A DNA stretch of 64,000 nt from Larkinella knui (lineage in GTDB: Bacteria; Bacteroidota; Bacteroidia; Cytophagales; Spirosomataceae), in NCBI RefSeq assembly GCF_003858645.1, contig NZ_RQJP01000004.1, forward strand, positions 248,001-312,000, read 5' to 3'. Made by a program: the position numbers and the translations under genes. Of the stretch, positions 54,864-63,394 are shown in pieces. The notes below the pieces were generated by a model. That model was not told the DNA's origin. It saw nothing but the letters and a program-made list of their open reading frames with translations, and did not search any database. Each line of letters starts with the position of its first letter. The stretch's first letter is position 1.

Positions 54864-56318
54864 CATCAAAAAATTAATCAACAGCCGGATTCCGAAACCC
54901 GTCGCGTTCTTCTGGGTTCCGAATTCCGTGTCCGTGAACGCCATTCCGGCAATGTCCAGGTGCGCCCAGGCGGGGTGCGATTCCGTGAAAACCTCCAGAA
55001 ATTTGGCGGCACTGATGGCGCCCGCCAGCGGTTTTCCGCTGAAGTTTTTCAGATCGGCGACATCCGACTGAATATCTTCCTTATAGACATCCCAGAGCGG
55101 CAGCGGCCACAAGCGTTCGCCGGTTTGGTTGGCGGAGTTGAGGAGCTGGCGGGTCAGATCGTCGTTGTTGCTGAACAAACCGGCGGCATGATACCCCAGC
55201 GTGCCGATGACACTGCCGGTCAGCGTTGCCAGATCAATCAGAACGTCGGGTTGGAAATTCCGGACCATGTAGCCCAGTCCGTCGGCCAGAATGATGCGGC
55301 CTTCGGCGTCGGTATCGATCACTTCAATGGTTTTGCCAAGGTAGGAGCCGATGACGTCGCCGGGTTTGGTGGCCGCGCCATCCACCATGTTTTCCGTCGC
55401 CGGAACAATTCCGATGAGATGCACCGGCAACCGGAGTTTCGCGGCCACTTCCAATGTTCCCAACACGGCTGCTGCCCCGCCCATGTCGCTCTTCATCAGG
55501 TGCATACCGGTTGAGGGCTTGATGGAAATACCGCCCGTGTCGAACGTGACGCCTTTGCCCACCAGACCCACTTTTCGGGCGGCTGGCTGATCGACCGGTT
55601 TGTATTCGGCGATGATGAAAACCGGGGGGTGTTCGCTGCCTTTGTTAACGCTTAATAAAGCCAAAAGCCCCTGCCGTTCAATTTCTGCCTGGTCGAAAAC
55701 CGTTACCGAATATCCGTGTTGCTGGCCGGAAGCGACGGCCCAGTCGGCCAGCGTCTGCGGGACTTTGTAGTTGGACGGCGAGTTCATTAAATCCAGCATC
55801 TGGCGGTGCGTGTCTGCGATGGCTTCGGCACGATGGAGAATTTCTTCGGCGGGTAGTTGCTGGTAATCAGCACTATAGATTTGCAGGACGCCTTCTTCGG
55901 AATAGAAGTCAGCGGTTTTCGGTTGATCGGTAGCGTGCAGTTTCAGGTTGTAACCACCCCAGCGGATTCCCAGCACCACGCTTTCGATAACGTCGGCATC
56001 AAAACCGGTCAGATCGACGCCAACGGTTCGGGAAAGCCGCTCTTTTTGCCGGAAAAACAGTTCCCGGAACGCCCGCAGCCAACCCATTGTGGTCGGTTCT
56101 GTCCCCAAGCCCAGCAGATAAACTTTTTGTCCATCGGCTTGATACAGGGAGAGCACTTCTTTGAAGTCGGCTTTAAAATCGTGCTGCAACGTTGCCGGTT
56201 CCAGGTTAAACCGGTTGGCCAGTGCACTCAGCGTGTGCGACAATTCATCGGTTTGCCGAACCGGAATAACGAGTGTTTGGGAGGCCAGCGGCTGGCTGGT
56301 CGTGAGTTGAATTTGCAT
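54840..56318 (-). CDS. pepA: Leucyl aminopeptidase (M17)
   Basis: A 492-residue dinuclear-zinc aminopeptidase that removes N-terminal residues from cytoplasmic peptides. The catalytic core holds KGVTFDTGGISIKPSTGMHLMKSDMGGAA and the NTDAEGRIILADG motif (Lys, Asp, Glu ligands). The C-terminal NATGFGIRLLINFL is the usual family end, but the last residues are coded inside a repeat. The start at 56318 (MQIQLTTSQPL) is preferred over 56354, which would place an extra hydrophobic stretch at the front. The esterase gene lies 20 bases upstream. Confidence 0.95.
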   Translation of the reverse strand: MQIQLTTSQPLASQTLVIPVRQTDELSHTLSALANRFNLEPATLQHDFKADFKEVLSLYQADGQKVYLLGLGTEPTTMGWLRAFRELFFRQKERLSRTVGVDLTGFDADVIESVVLGIRWGGYNLKLHATDQPKTADFYSEEGVLQIYSADYQQLPAEEILHRAEAIADTHRQMLDLMNSPSNYKVPQTLADWAVASGQQHGYSVTVFDQAEIERQGLLALLSVNKGSEHPPVFIIAEYKPVDQPAARKVGLVGKGVTFDTGGISIKPSTGMHLMKSDMGGAAAVLGTLEVAAKLRLPVHLIGIVPATENMVDGAATKPGDVIGSYLGKTIEVIDTDAEGRIILADGLGYMVRNFQPDVLIDLATLTGSVIGTLGYHAAGLFSNNDDLTRQLLNSANQTGERLWPLPLWDVYKEDIQSDVADLKNFSGKPLAGAISAAKFLEVFTESHPAWAHLDIAGMAFTDTEFGTQKNATGFGIRLLINFLMGTQIERI

Positions 56319-56338
56319 AATGAGGCAAAGGTAACGAA

Positions 56339-57406
56339 TCAGAAAAACAACCATTCTACGGCCTGCGGAAATTCCCGGCCCCAGCGGTTTTCGTTGTGTT
56401 GCCCTTTCGGATCAACGGCCAGTTGAAGCTGCATGGTTGGTTTGCCTTTTTGCCGCATCAGTGACTCCTGCAAACGCTCCAGGGCCGGCACCATGTACTT
56501 CGACTCCTGTTGTCCGCCGTAGAGGTACACGTTGGTCGGTTCCGGATAAGCAAACCGCAGGGCATCGGCGTACACTTTGGGCGTTGTCCACAGGGCGGGG
56601 GAGAAAACCATCAGCTTTCCAAAGGTCGACGGATGCAGCAAACCGGCATAGATGCTAATCAAACCACCCATCGAACTGCCGCCCATTCCGGTATGCGTTC
56701 GGTCGGGTAAGGTGCGATACCGGGCGTCGATGAGCGGTTTCAGGGTGTGCACAATAAAGTCGAGGTAGGTACGGCCCCGGCCTTCGGCCAGAGGGGTATT
56801 ATAGGGCTGATACTCCGCAATGCGTTCATTGTCACCATGATCGACGGCAACAATGATGATTTCGTGGTGATTTCGGTGGGCCAGAACCGCCAGTTTCTGG
56901 TCGATGGTCCAGTTGCCAAACGGCGATCCTTCACCGAACAGATTTTGCCCGTCGTTCAAATACAAAACCGGATACCGGTGTTGAGAAGCGTCGTAATTAT
57001 AAGGCAGCAAAACCCGAATCCGGCGCGTGGTATTGAGTTGCGGGATCTCAAATTCGTTGCTGATCACCTCGGCTTGCGGCAGAAAAGCCGGGTTGAAGGG
57101 CCGTCCGTGCCACCGCCAGTGGGGCACCACATCCCGGCGGGTGCCGGTCTGGCGTCGGGAAAACCGGTTCGGCACGCTTTCGCCAGCCGCGCTCAGCTCG
57201 ACTGAATCCCAACTCCCCCGCGTGTACTTGTATTCCAGCGAAGCCTGAGATGTGAGCCCCGCCGGAAGCTCAATAAAATACCGGCCCGGCCCCGTCTGCC
57301 GTAGTTGAAACGATTCCACATCCGGAAGCCACTGGCAAAACGTGCCGGAGACGAATACCGGGCGGTCGTCAATGACCGGAGTTGATAGTTCTAAACGGGT
57401 TGTCAT
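56339..57406 (-). CDS. Alpha/beta hydrolase esterase with N-terminal CBM48-like domain
   Basis: A 355-residue protein. Residues 1 to about 100 resemble the early-set immunoglobulin-like (CBM48-type) domain of enterochelin esterases and glycan enzymes (VFVSGTFCQWLPDVESFQLRQ). The C-terminal D-type esterase domain has nucleophile GMGGSSMGGLISIYAG and the catalytic His near NENRWG. The family includes siderophore esterases and feruloyl or acetyl-xylan esterases; which applies is unknown. It has no signal peptide. pepA follows 20 bases downstream, suggesting co-transcription. Confidence 0.85.
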   Translation of the reverse strand: MTTRLELSTPVIDDRPVFVSGTFCQWLPDVESFQLRQTGPGRYFIELPAGLTSQASLEYKYTRGSWDSVELSAAGESVPNRFSRRQTGTRRDVVPHWRWHGRPFNPAFLPQAEVISNEFEIPQLNTTRRIRVLLPYNYDASQHRYPVLYLNDGQNLFGEGSPFGNWTIDQKLAVLAHRNHHEIIIVAVDHGDNERIAEYQPYNTPLAEGRGRTYLDFIVHTLKPLIDARYRTLPDRTHTGMGGSSMGGLISIYAGLLHPSTFGKLMVFSPALWTTPKVYADALRFAYPEPTNVYLYGGQQESKYMVPALERLQESLMRQKGKPTMQLQLAVDPKGQHNENRWGREFPQAVEWLFF

Positions 57407-57996
57407 TCAGTGGGTTACTGGGCTGTTATTGAAATGCCGGGCTTGAACTCAGTCCGTTTTATCAGGCAGATTATTCTCCATAAAGTTACGGGGCATCAAC
57501 ACTGGTTTCTGATAAAGGTTTCGTTAAATAGCCAGGTATTAGGGAATTGCTAATTACAAAGTCGCCGAAGTGATGCGGAACGGGTTTACCAAAATGGCTT
57601 GCCACCAACCGCAGAAACAGCATTCAGGCTCTGCAAATCGACATCAGCACGCGTCTGAAAACGGCAAAAAACCGGGCGCGGTATCTGTTTCTGGACCATG
57701 TTATACGAAACCGTAGGCTTGCAGAATTTTAGTTGGAAACGGGGCGGTTCCGTGGAACTGGTTCCTGTTTTTTTACAGTTGGTTTTTTACATACCAGTTC
57801 GCCATCATCAAGATTTAGGAGTGGAGCGCCATCTCGTGTAGCTTCTTCAATTGGTAAATGCGTCTGTAGTTATTGATAATCCTTTGTCGGGATCGTCGAA
57901 AAGATTGAGACGGTTTTCTATCAGCGCCGTAGGCTGTTGTATTAATGGGCCTGGGCACACATTTGTCCAGTATAAAAAAGGGATGGATTTTAATTC
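57407..57996. other. Gene-free stretch upstream of the esterase gene
   Basis: About 590 bases without a convincing gene on either strand. The minus strand holds a short open stretch (57730-57865) without a start codon that reads IEEATRDGAPLLNLDDGELV, which could be a decayed fragment. AT-rich bases near 57480-57560 might hold the esterase promoter; only a near match TAACTTTA (minus strand) was found. Nothing else is supported. Confidence 0.5.
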
Positions 57997-58032
57997 AATA
58001 GCAGGCAGGCTACGGTTAGCCTGCCTGCTATT
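57997..58032 (-). terminator. Strong terminator of the GMC operon
   Basis: A perfect 16-bp inverted repeat (57997-58012 and 58017-58032) with a 4-base loop lies 3 bases beyond the stop of the GMC gene. It is flanked by A- and T-rich bases on both sides. Confidence 0.9.
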
Positions 58033-58035
58033 TTC

Positions 58036-59769
58036 TCATAAATTCCCCTTCTTCAGCTCACTCACCGCGTGATTGGCCGCCCGCGCTGTAAGGGCCATGA
58101 AGGTTAGCGAGGGGTTTTGGGTGGAGGTGGAAGTCATGCAGGCCCCGTCGGTAACGAAGACGTTTTTGCAGGTGTGAAACTGGTTCCATTGGTTGAGCAG
58201 CGAGGTTTTTGGGTCTTTTCCCATCCGGACGCCACCCATTTCGTGAATGTCGAGACCGGGCGCTTTGTCGGGTTTATCGTGGGTCTGGATGTTGGTGAAA
58301 CCGGCCAGCGTCAGCATTTCGGTCATTTGCTCGTGAAAATCCCGGATCATTTTTTCATCATTATCGTCGTACCCCACCGATACCCGCAGTTGCGGAATGC
58401 CCCAGGCATCCGTAAGCGTCGGATGGAGGGCGAGGAAACTTTCCTCTTTGGGAATGGTCTCGCCCATCATGTGGGAACCAACGCGCCAGTTGCCGTATTT
58501 CCGATTGAAGAGGCTCGCCTTTAATTCTTCACCAATACCGACCGTATCATTGCTGGTAACCCGGCTGCCGCTGAAACCGGCGGCATACCCCCGCAGAAAA
58601 TCGGTTTCCTGCTTCAAAACGTTGCGGAAGCGCGGAATGTAGCTGCCGTTGGGCCGGATTCCGTCGGTTGTTTTGTCCAGTAATCCTTCGTATTCGGCCG
58701 AAATGGTTGTCCGGAAATTGTGGAAAGCCAGGTATTTGCCCAGCAAACCATTGTCATTCCCCAATCCGTTCGGAAACCGGCTGGATTTGGAATTTAACAG
58801 AATCAGGTTCGAGTTCAGACAGGCTGCGTTGACGAAGATAATTTTAGCATAATACTCCGTCTCCTGCTTGGTGTTGGCATCGATCACGCGCACGCCCGTC
58901 GCCCTGCCAGACGCTGGCCCGGTCTTTTTCCCGTCGACTAGAATCGAATGCACCACGGAATCGGGCCGGAGCGTCATTTTACCGGTTTTAGCCGCCCAGG
59001 GCAGCGTCGACGAGTTGCTGCTGAAATACCCGCCGAAAGGACAACCCCGCTGGCAAAGATTCCGGTTCTGGCACTGGCCGCGTCCCTGTTTCAGGTGAAT
59101 TTCCTTCGGCTGAGTCAGGTGCGCACAGCGGCCGATGATGATGGGCCGGGCACCTTTGTAATGCGTTGCCATCTGGTCGGTGAAGTGTTTTTCCACGCAC
59201 GACTGCTCGTGTGGAGGCAAGAACTCGCCGTCTGGCAGTTGCGGCAATCCGTCTTTATTTCCGGCTACACCGATAAACCGCTCAACGTGGCTATACCAGG
59301 GAGCAAGGTCGGCATAACTGATGGGCCATTCCACCGCAAAACCGTCGCGGGCGGGGCCGTCGAAATCATACTGCGACCAGCGTTGTGTACCGCGCGCCCA
59401 CATCAGCGACTTCCCGCCAACCTGATAGCCCCGAATCCAGTCGAACGGTTTTTCCTGAACGTAGGGGTGTTCAGCATCTTTGACAAAAAAATGGGCCGCG
59501 TCTTCGTTGAAGGCGTAGCAGCGGCTGGCAATCGGATTCGCATCTTTCAGCGCCTTCGGAATTTGTCCCGCGTGTTCAAATTCCCAGGGGTTCATCATCG
59601 TGGTAGGGTAGTCGGTCACGTGTTTGACATCGCGGCCACGCTCCAGCACGAGAGTACGTAGACCTTTGTCGCACAGCTCTTTAGCGGCCCATCCGCCACT
59701 GATGCCAGAGCCGATGACAATGGCATCGAAGGTGCGGTCTTTCACCGAATCGATATTAAAATAGGACAT
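58036..59769 (-). CDS. GMC family oxidoreductase (gluconate 2-dehydrogenase flavoprotein-like)
   Basis: A 577-residue FAD enzyme. The FAD-binding AIVIGSGISGGWAAKEL is near residue 15-32. The family GMC_oxred_C end is at EMGGVRMGKDPKTSLLNQWN, then VFVTDGACMTSTSTQNPSLTFMALTARAA. CQRGCPFGGYFSS near residue 245 is typical of the gluconate/sorbitol dehydrogenase branch. It works with the subunit-3 protein 15 bases upstream (59785). Electrons would go to a cytochrome c subunit, which is not adjacent. Substrates may be gluconate or a related sugar acid or polyol. Confidence 0.92.
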   Translation of the reverse strand: MSYFNIDSVKDRTFDAIVIGSGISGGWAAKELCDKGLRTLVLERGRDVKHVTDYPTTMMNPWEFEHAGQIPKALKDANPIASRCYAFNEDAAHFFVKDAEHPYVQEKPFDWIRGYQVGGKSLMWARGTQRWSQYDFDGPARDGFAVEWPISYADLAPWYSHVERFIGVAGNKDGLPQLPDGEFLPPHEQSCVEKHFTDQMATHYKGARPIIIGRCAHLTQPKEIHLKQGRGQCQNRNLCQRGCPFGGYFSSNSSTLPWAAKTGKMTLRPDSVVHSILVDGKKTGPASGRATGVRVIDANTKQETEYYAKIIFVNAACLNSNLILLNSKSSRFPNGLGNDNGLLGKYLAFHNFRTTISAEYEGLLDKTTDGIRPNGSYIPRFRNVLKQETDFLRGYAAGFSGSRVTSNDTVGIGEELKASLFNRKYGNWRVGSHMMGETIPKEESFLALHPTLTDAWGIPQLRVSVGYDDNDEKMIRDFHEQMTEMLTLAGFTNIQTHDKPDKAPGLDIHEMGGVRMGKDPKTSLLNQWNQFHTCKNVFVTDGACMTSTSTQNPSLTFMALTARAANHAVSELKKGNL

Positions 59770-59784
59770 AGGTAAGGGGAAGAA

Positions 59785-60306
59785 TCAGTTGGTAATGAGG
59801 TCTACGCAGCCGTGGTAAAAACCGGGTGCCATGACATATTTCCGAACATTAACGAGGTAATATTCCGAGTTGGTATAACCCCGAATGGTGAGGCCTTTGA
59901 TCAGATTGGCGAATTGCTGCGTTTCCGGCTCCACAGCTGCGCTCAGTTGGCGCAGCAGGTCGGTACGCTGCGGAACGTCGCAGGCGGTAAACGGTTTGCT
60001 ATACGCCTGCCGGGCCATTTCGTCAGTTTTGATAAGTCCCTGTTTCAGCAATTCCTGCGCCGGTTGATCGTAACAATCGGTAATCATGCGCAAAACGAAC
60101 TGGTGTACTTTCAGGGATTTGGCACCGGGGGTGGTGGTTTCGGGAATGAAGGTTTCAACCAGTTCGGCCAGCATCATTTCTTCGTCAAGGGAGGCAAAGG
60201 TGAGCTGACCAACGGTTTCGGGTGTCCAGCCAGTAGCCCAGGCCGGTAGCGTTACCAGACTGCCCGTGGCCACGATCAGGCTTTTTAATGCGGAACGTCG
60301 TTTCAT
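59785..60306 (-). CDS. Gluconate 2-dehydrogenase subunit 3 family protein
   Basis: A 173-residue exported subunit. The N-terminus MKRRSALKSLIVATGSLVTLPAWA has a twin-arginine-like pair and hydrophobic stretch, consistent with Tat export of the flavoprotein it accompanies. FASLDEEMMLAELVETFIPET is typical of the subunit-3 family; the rest is helical and ends in YHGCVDLITN. It probably carries the GMC flavoprotein (15 bases downstream) across the membrane, as that has no signal of its own. The upstream region (60307-60649) is shared with the divergent OMP gene. Confidence 0.9.
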   Translation of the reverse strand: MKRRSALKSLIVATGSLVTLPAWATGWTPETVGQLTFASLDEEMMLAELVETFIPETTTPGAKSLKVHQFVLRMITDCYDQPAQELLKQGLIKTDEMARQAYSKPFTACDVPQRTDLLRQLSAAVEPETQQFANLIKGLTIRGYTNSEYYLVNVRKYVMAPGFYHGCVDLITN

Positions 60307-60459
60307 TTTTGAAGGTTTAGCAACTCTAAAATTACAAATCCTTTTCGGTAATTGGAATTGTCCTACTTAAAAGCCGTTTCAAATCAGTCAGGCATACCAC
60401 AACAGGAACGCATTGGAGCGATTCGCCCGGGTCGCTCATAAAAACTTTATTAGGTATTC

Positions 60460-60467
60460 TACTTTTG
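60460..60467 (+). promoter_or_regulatory. -7 element in the gap upstream of the Thr-rich OMP gene
   Basis: TACTTTTG matches the -7 consensus exactly on the plus strand. The gap (60307-60649, 343 bases) is otherwise AT-rich, with no gene recognised. The leader would be about 175 bases, long enough for a leader structure; none was recognised. Confidence 0.5.
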
Positions 60468-60649
60468 CAGAGAAGGAATTTTTTATTTATAAGTATTTGA
60501 TTGCATGGTAGTTAAGCTTTTAATCCCACTATTTTAATGCTGAAATGACCGCGCGTATACTAGGTAAAAAAACATTGCTTATGAATGCCGCGTTTAATAG
60601 GGCACAGTTGAAATTATATGTTTTATCATTCAACGTTATCACAATCGTC

Positions 60650-61501
60650 ATGAAAATACAACTCACGCTACTAGCAACCTGCCTACTGGGTATTAATCTG
60701 ACCAAGGGCCAGAACACGACCAATACGACGTCAACGACGAGCACAACAACGTATAGCGCTCCGGCTACAGACTCCACCCGGACATCTGCCACGACTTACT
60801 CGACGGCACCAGCAACGATGTCGACGGACAGTTCGAAGACGATGACCCAATCCGGTGCGGCAACCATGACACCGCCCGCCAACAATGCGACGGCAACAAC
60901 TACGACAACCACAACAACGTCGTCTTACGACCAGGCCGGCCGGAGTACCCGGGAAAAAACGGAGAGGAGTTGGGGGAAAACGGGCAAGTTCGGAATTTAT
61001 GCGGGAGTTAACTTCTCCCGGTTCATTAACGAAGCCATACCCGCTAACTCATACCGGGTGGGCTGGCAGGCCGGACTTTACGGTCGTACCGGCGGCACGT
61101 TCTTTGGACAACTCGGCCTTGAATACCGCAACTCAACCTCCGATTTAATCCGGACGGGTCAGGGCACTACACCCGGATCGGTTTCCGATGACGTGAAGGG
61201 CAAAATTGACCAACATTTTCTGGCCATTCCGGCCTATGTCGGTGTACGGGTTGGTAGCGCGCTGGGCTTGCGGCTCCAGGCAGGTGCTGAACTGTCGTCG
61301 CTGGTGGCTATCGGAGACAATAATTTTCAGCTAAAGAAAGACGATCTGAATCGTACGATTCTGAACGGGCTGTTGGGAGCCGGCATCAATCTGGGGCCAT
61401 TAACGCTCGATGCGGTGTATAACCTCGGTCTTCAGAACGTGTTCGATAATGCCGATGCCAAGCGCCGGACGTTTGCTTTCAATCTTGGTTTCCGGTTTTA
61501 A
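60650..61501 (+). CDS. Outer-membrane beta-barrel protein with Thr/Ser-rich linker
   Basis: A 283-residue protein with signal peptide MKIQLTLLATCLLGINLTKGQ. Residues about 22-105 are a low-complexity Thr/Ser/Ala stretch (NTTNTTSTTSTTTYSAPATDS is its first part), and from about 120 it has outer-membrane barrel strands (FGIYAGVNFSRFINE, GWQAGLYGRTGG, LGLRLQAGAELS) ending NLGFRF. The low-complexity stretch likely is extracellular or periplasmic and may be O-glycosylated, as Thr/Ser-rich parts are in Bacteroidota. The start at 60650 is used, as the frame extends to 60545 without a better signal. Confidence 0.85.
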   Translation: MKIQLTLLATCLLGINLTKGQNTTNTTSTTSTTTYSAPATDSTRTSATTYSTAPATMSTDSSKTMTQSGAATMTPPANNATATTTTTTTTSSYDQAGRSTREKTERSWGKTGKFGIYAGVNFSRFINEAIPANSYRVGWQAGLYGRTGGTFFGQLGLEYRNSTSDLIRTGQGTTPGSVSDDVKGKIDQHFLAIPAYVGVRVGSALGLRLQAGAELSSLVAIGDNNFQLKKDDLNRTILNGLLGAGINLGPLTLDAVYNLGLQNVFDNADAKRRTFAFNLGFRF

Positions 61502-61522
61502 GGAGCGGACGACTTTTTTCAG

Positions 61523-61558
61523 TACCCTAAGGTGTTCCGAAAGGAATGCTTTAGGGTA
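61523..61558 (+). terminator. Terminator of the Thr-rich OMP gene
   Basis: A 16-bp stem (61523-61538 and 61543-61558) with two G-T/mismatch positions and a GAAA tetraloop, followed by TTTTT-rich sequence. It starts 22 bases after the stop. Confidence 0.85.
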
Positions 61559-61738
61559 TTTTTAGTTACAATCCGTGCTGTTTGGCAAAGGTGCTGCCGT
61601 CAAAGCCGGGAGTTGAGATGGATCGGTCGGGAAAAATCTTTTTAGGTAGAATGTTGGACCGAATAGGAGCATGGCTTTACTTGCCGTTAACTTTTCAAAT
61701 AAAGAACCCCAAAAAATGGAAGGGAGCACCAAAGAAAA

Positions 61739-61768
61739 AAGCAGTTACAACGTTCGTCGTAACTGCTT
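61739..61768 (-). terminator. Terminator of tRNA-Phe
   Basis: AAGCAGTTAC (61739-61748) pairs with its complement at 61759-61768. On the minus strand a run of T follows the stem, about 10 bases after the tRNA 3' end. Confidence 0.8.
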
Positions 61769-61778
61769 CGTTTTGAGG

Positions 61779-61851
61779 TGGTGATGGACGGAATCGAACC
61801 GCCGACACAAGGATTTTCAGTCCTTTGCTCTACCGACTGAGCTACATCACC
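61779..61851 (-). tRNA. tRNA-Phe (anticodon GAA)
   Basis: On the minus strand the acceptor arms GGTGATG and CATCACC pair. The D-loop region GCTCAGTCGGTAGAGC, the anticodon loop CTGAAAA (anticodon GAA) on the AAGGA/TCCTT stem, and the T-loop TTCGATT on the GGCGG/CCGTC stem complete a 73-base cloverleaf with discriminator A. The 3' CCA is not encoded (CCT follows). The promoter at 61882-61912 and the terminator at 61739-61768 flank it. Confidence 0.97.
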
Positions 61852-61881
61852 AGGTATGGTCGGTAGTAATTTTTGTGGGTG

Positions 61882-61912
61882 CAAATGTAGTGCTTTTTTC
61901 TTTTACACCAAA
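61882..61912 (-). promoter_or_regulatory. Consensus promoter of tRNA-Phe
   Basis: On the minus strand TTTG, 19 bases, TACATTTG: a full match to the Bacteroidota primary promoter. The start would be a few bases downstream, about 25 bases ahead of the mature 5' end. It overlaps the region just upstream of the divergent iron-sulfur gene (ATG at 61917). Confidence 0.85.
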
Positions 61913-61916
61913 TAGT

Positions 61917-63257
61917 ATGGTAATTCTTCAGCAGATTTTATTTGTAGTGGCTCTGGCAACAGCGGCCTGGTTTCTTACCCGGCGTGTTAGCCTCATCCGG
62001 CGCGCCATCCAACTCGGTCGGTCGGAAAACCGCACCGATAGGCCCGGTGAACGGTTGACTATTATGCTGCGTGTGGCTTTTGGTCAGAAAAAAATGATGA
62101 CCAACCTGACCGTCGGGCTTATGCATTTTGTCATTTATGTAGGGTTCATCATCGTCAATATCGAGGTGATGGAAATTGTGCTCGACGGTATACTGGGAAC
62201 CCACCGGCTTTTTGCACCCGTCGTCGGCGGGGTATATCCATTCCTGATCAATACGTTCGAAATCCTGGCTGTGGGCGTCTGGGCTGTCTGTGTGGTTTTT
62301 CTGGTTCGTCGTTTTGTAACGAAAGTGCCCCGGTTCCAGCCGGAACGTCACCGCGAAATGGGGGGGTGGCCCCGCCTGGATGGCGCCTTGATTCTGACCT
62401 TCGAAATTCTGCTGATGACGGCTTTCCTGATCTGGAATGCGTCGGATAGCGTCTTGCGTGAGCGCGGTGTGGGTCACTATGGCGAACTGAAAGGCGTGGG
62501 TAATTTTGTGATCAGCCAGTTGCTGATGCCCGTATTTACCCACTGGAGCGATGCCGCTTTGGTGGCCTGCGAACGGTTGGCGTGGTGGTTTCACATTCTG
62601 GGCATTCTCTTCTTTGCGGTTTACCTGACCTATTCCAAACACCTGCACATCGTTCTGGCGTTTCCAAATACGTATTTCTCCAATTTGAAACCCAAAGGCG
62701 AGATAAAAAACATGCCGGAAATTACGAAGGAAGTGCAACTGGCACTCGGTATAGCCCAGGCCGATCCGAATGAAACACCGGCTGAACCGGGCCGTTTTGG
62801 AGCGAAAGATGTGCAGGACCTGACGTGGAAAAACCTGATGGATGCCTACAGTTGCACCGAATGCGGACGCTGTACGGCGGCTTGCCCGGCCAACCTAACG
62901 GGTAAAAAATTGTCTCCCCGCAAAATTATGATGGACACCCGCGACCGTCTGGAAGACATCCAGCGCGGCTGGCAGCAAAACGGCGCCGATCACGCCGATG
63001 GTAAAACGCTGCTCGATGATTACATTACCGCCGAGGAAATTAACGCCTGTACCACCTGCCAGGCGTGTGTTCAGGAATGCCCCGTCAACATCAACCCGCT
63101 GGAAATTATTCTGCAACTCCGCCGTTATAAAATTATGGAGGAGGCTCAGGCTCCGGCTTCCTGGAATGCCATGTTCAGTAATGTCGAAAACAACATGGCA
63201 CCGTGGAAGTTTTCGCCCGGCGACCGGTTCAACTGGGCCAATCAGGTAAATCAGTAG
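61917..63257 (+). CDS. Membrane iron-sulfur protein (4Fe-4S dicluster, HdrC/DsrM-like)
   Basis: A 446-residue protein. Four or five membrane helices lie at residues 1 to about 245, including VILQQILFVVALATAAWFL, VGLMHFVIYVGFIIVNIEV and FHILGILFFAVYLTY. The C-terminal part has two 4Fe-4S motifs: SCTECGRCTAACP near residue 315 and ACTTCQACVQECP near 380. It resembles redox proteins that take electrons from the quinone pool or ferredoxin with a CCG-domain partner. That partner normally follows but is not seen here. The start at 61917 (MVILQQ) is used; an earlier in-frame start lies at 61875 but overlaps the tRNA promoter. Confidence 0.9.
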   Translation: MVILQQILFVVALATAAWFLTRRVSLIRRAIQLGRSENRTDRPGERLTIMLRVAFGQKKMMTNLTVGLMHFVIYVGFIIVNIEVMEIVLDGILGTHRLFAPVVGGVYPFLINTFEILAVGVWAVCVVFLVRRFVTKVPRFQPERHREMGGWPRLDGALILTFEILLMTAFLIWNASDSVLRERGVGHYGELKGVGNFVISQLLMPVFTHWSDAALVACERLAWWFHILGILFFAVYLTYSKHLHIVLAFPNTYFSNLKPKGEIKNMPEITKEVQLALGIAQADPNETPAEPGRFGAKDVQDLTWKNLMDAYSCTECGRCTAACPANLTGKKLSPRKIMMDTRDRLEDIQRGWQQNGADHADGKTLLDDYITAEEINACTTCQACVQECPVNINPLEIILQLRRYKIMEEAQAPASWNAMFSNVENNMAPWKFSPGDRFNWANQVNQ

Positions 63258-63394
63258 CGGGCCGACGGCAACTGTCGATCGAAAATTGATGAAGTGTCCG
63301 CAGATACTAAAAAAACTGCCTACTTTTACTACTCGTGCCCACCTGAATTAAATTCCGGGAAAATCACGAATCTTGCGGATGTTTCCCCATTTGT

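Noticed and set aside
57730-57865. Minus-strand open stretch reading IEEATRDGAPLLNLDDGELV
   Set aside because: Short, without a start codon and bounded by stops; may be a gene remnant but not supportable as a gene.
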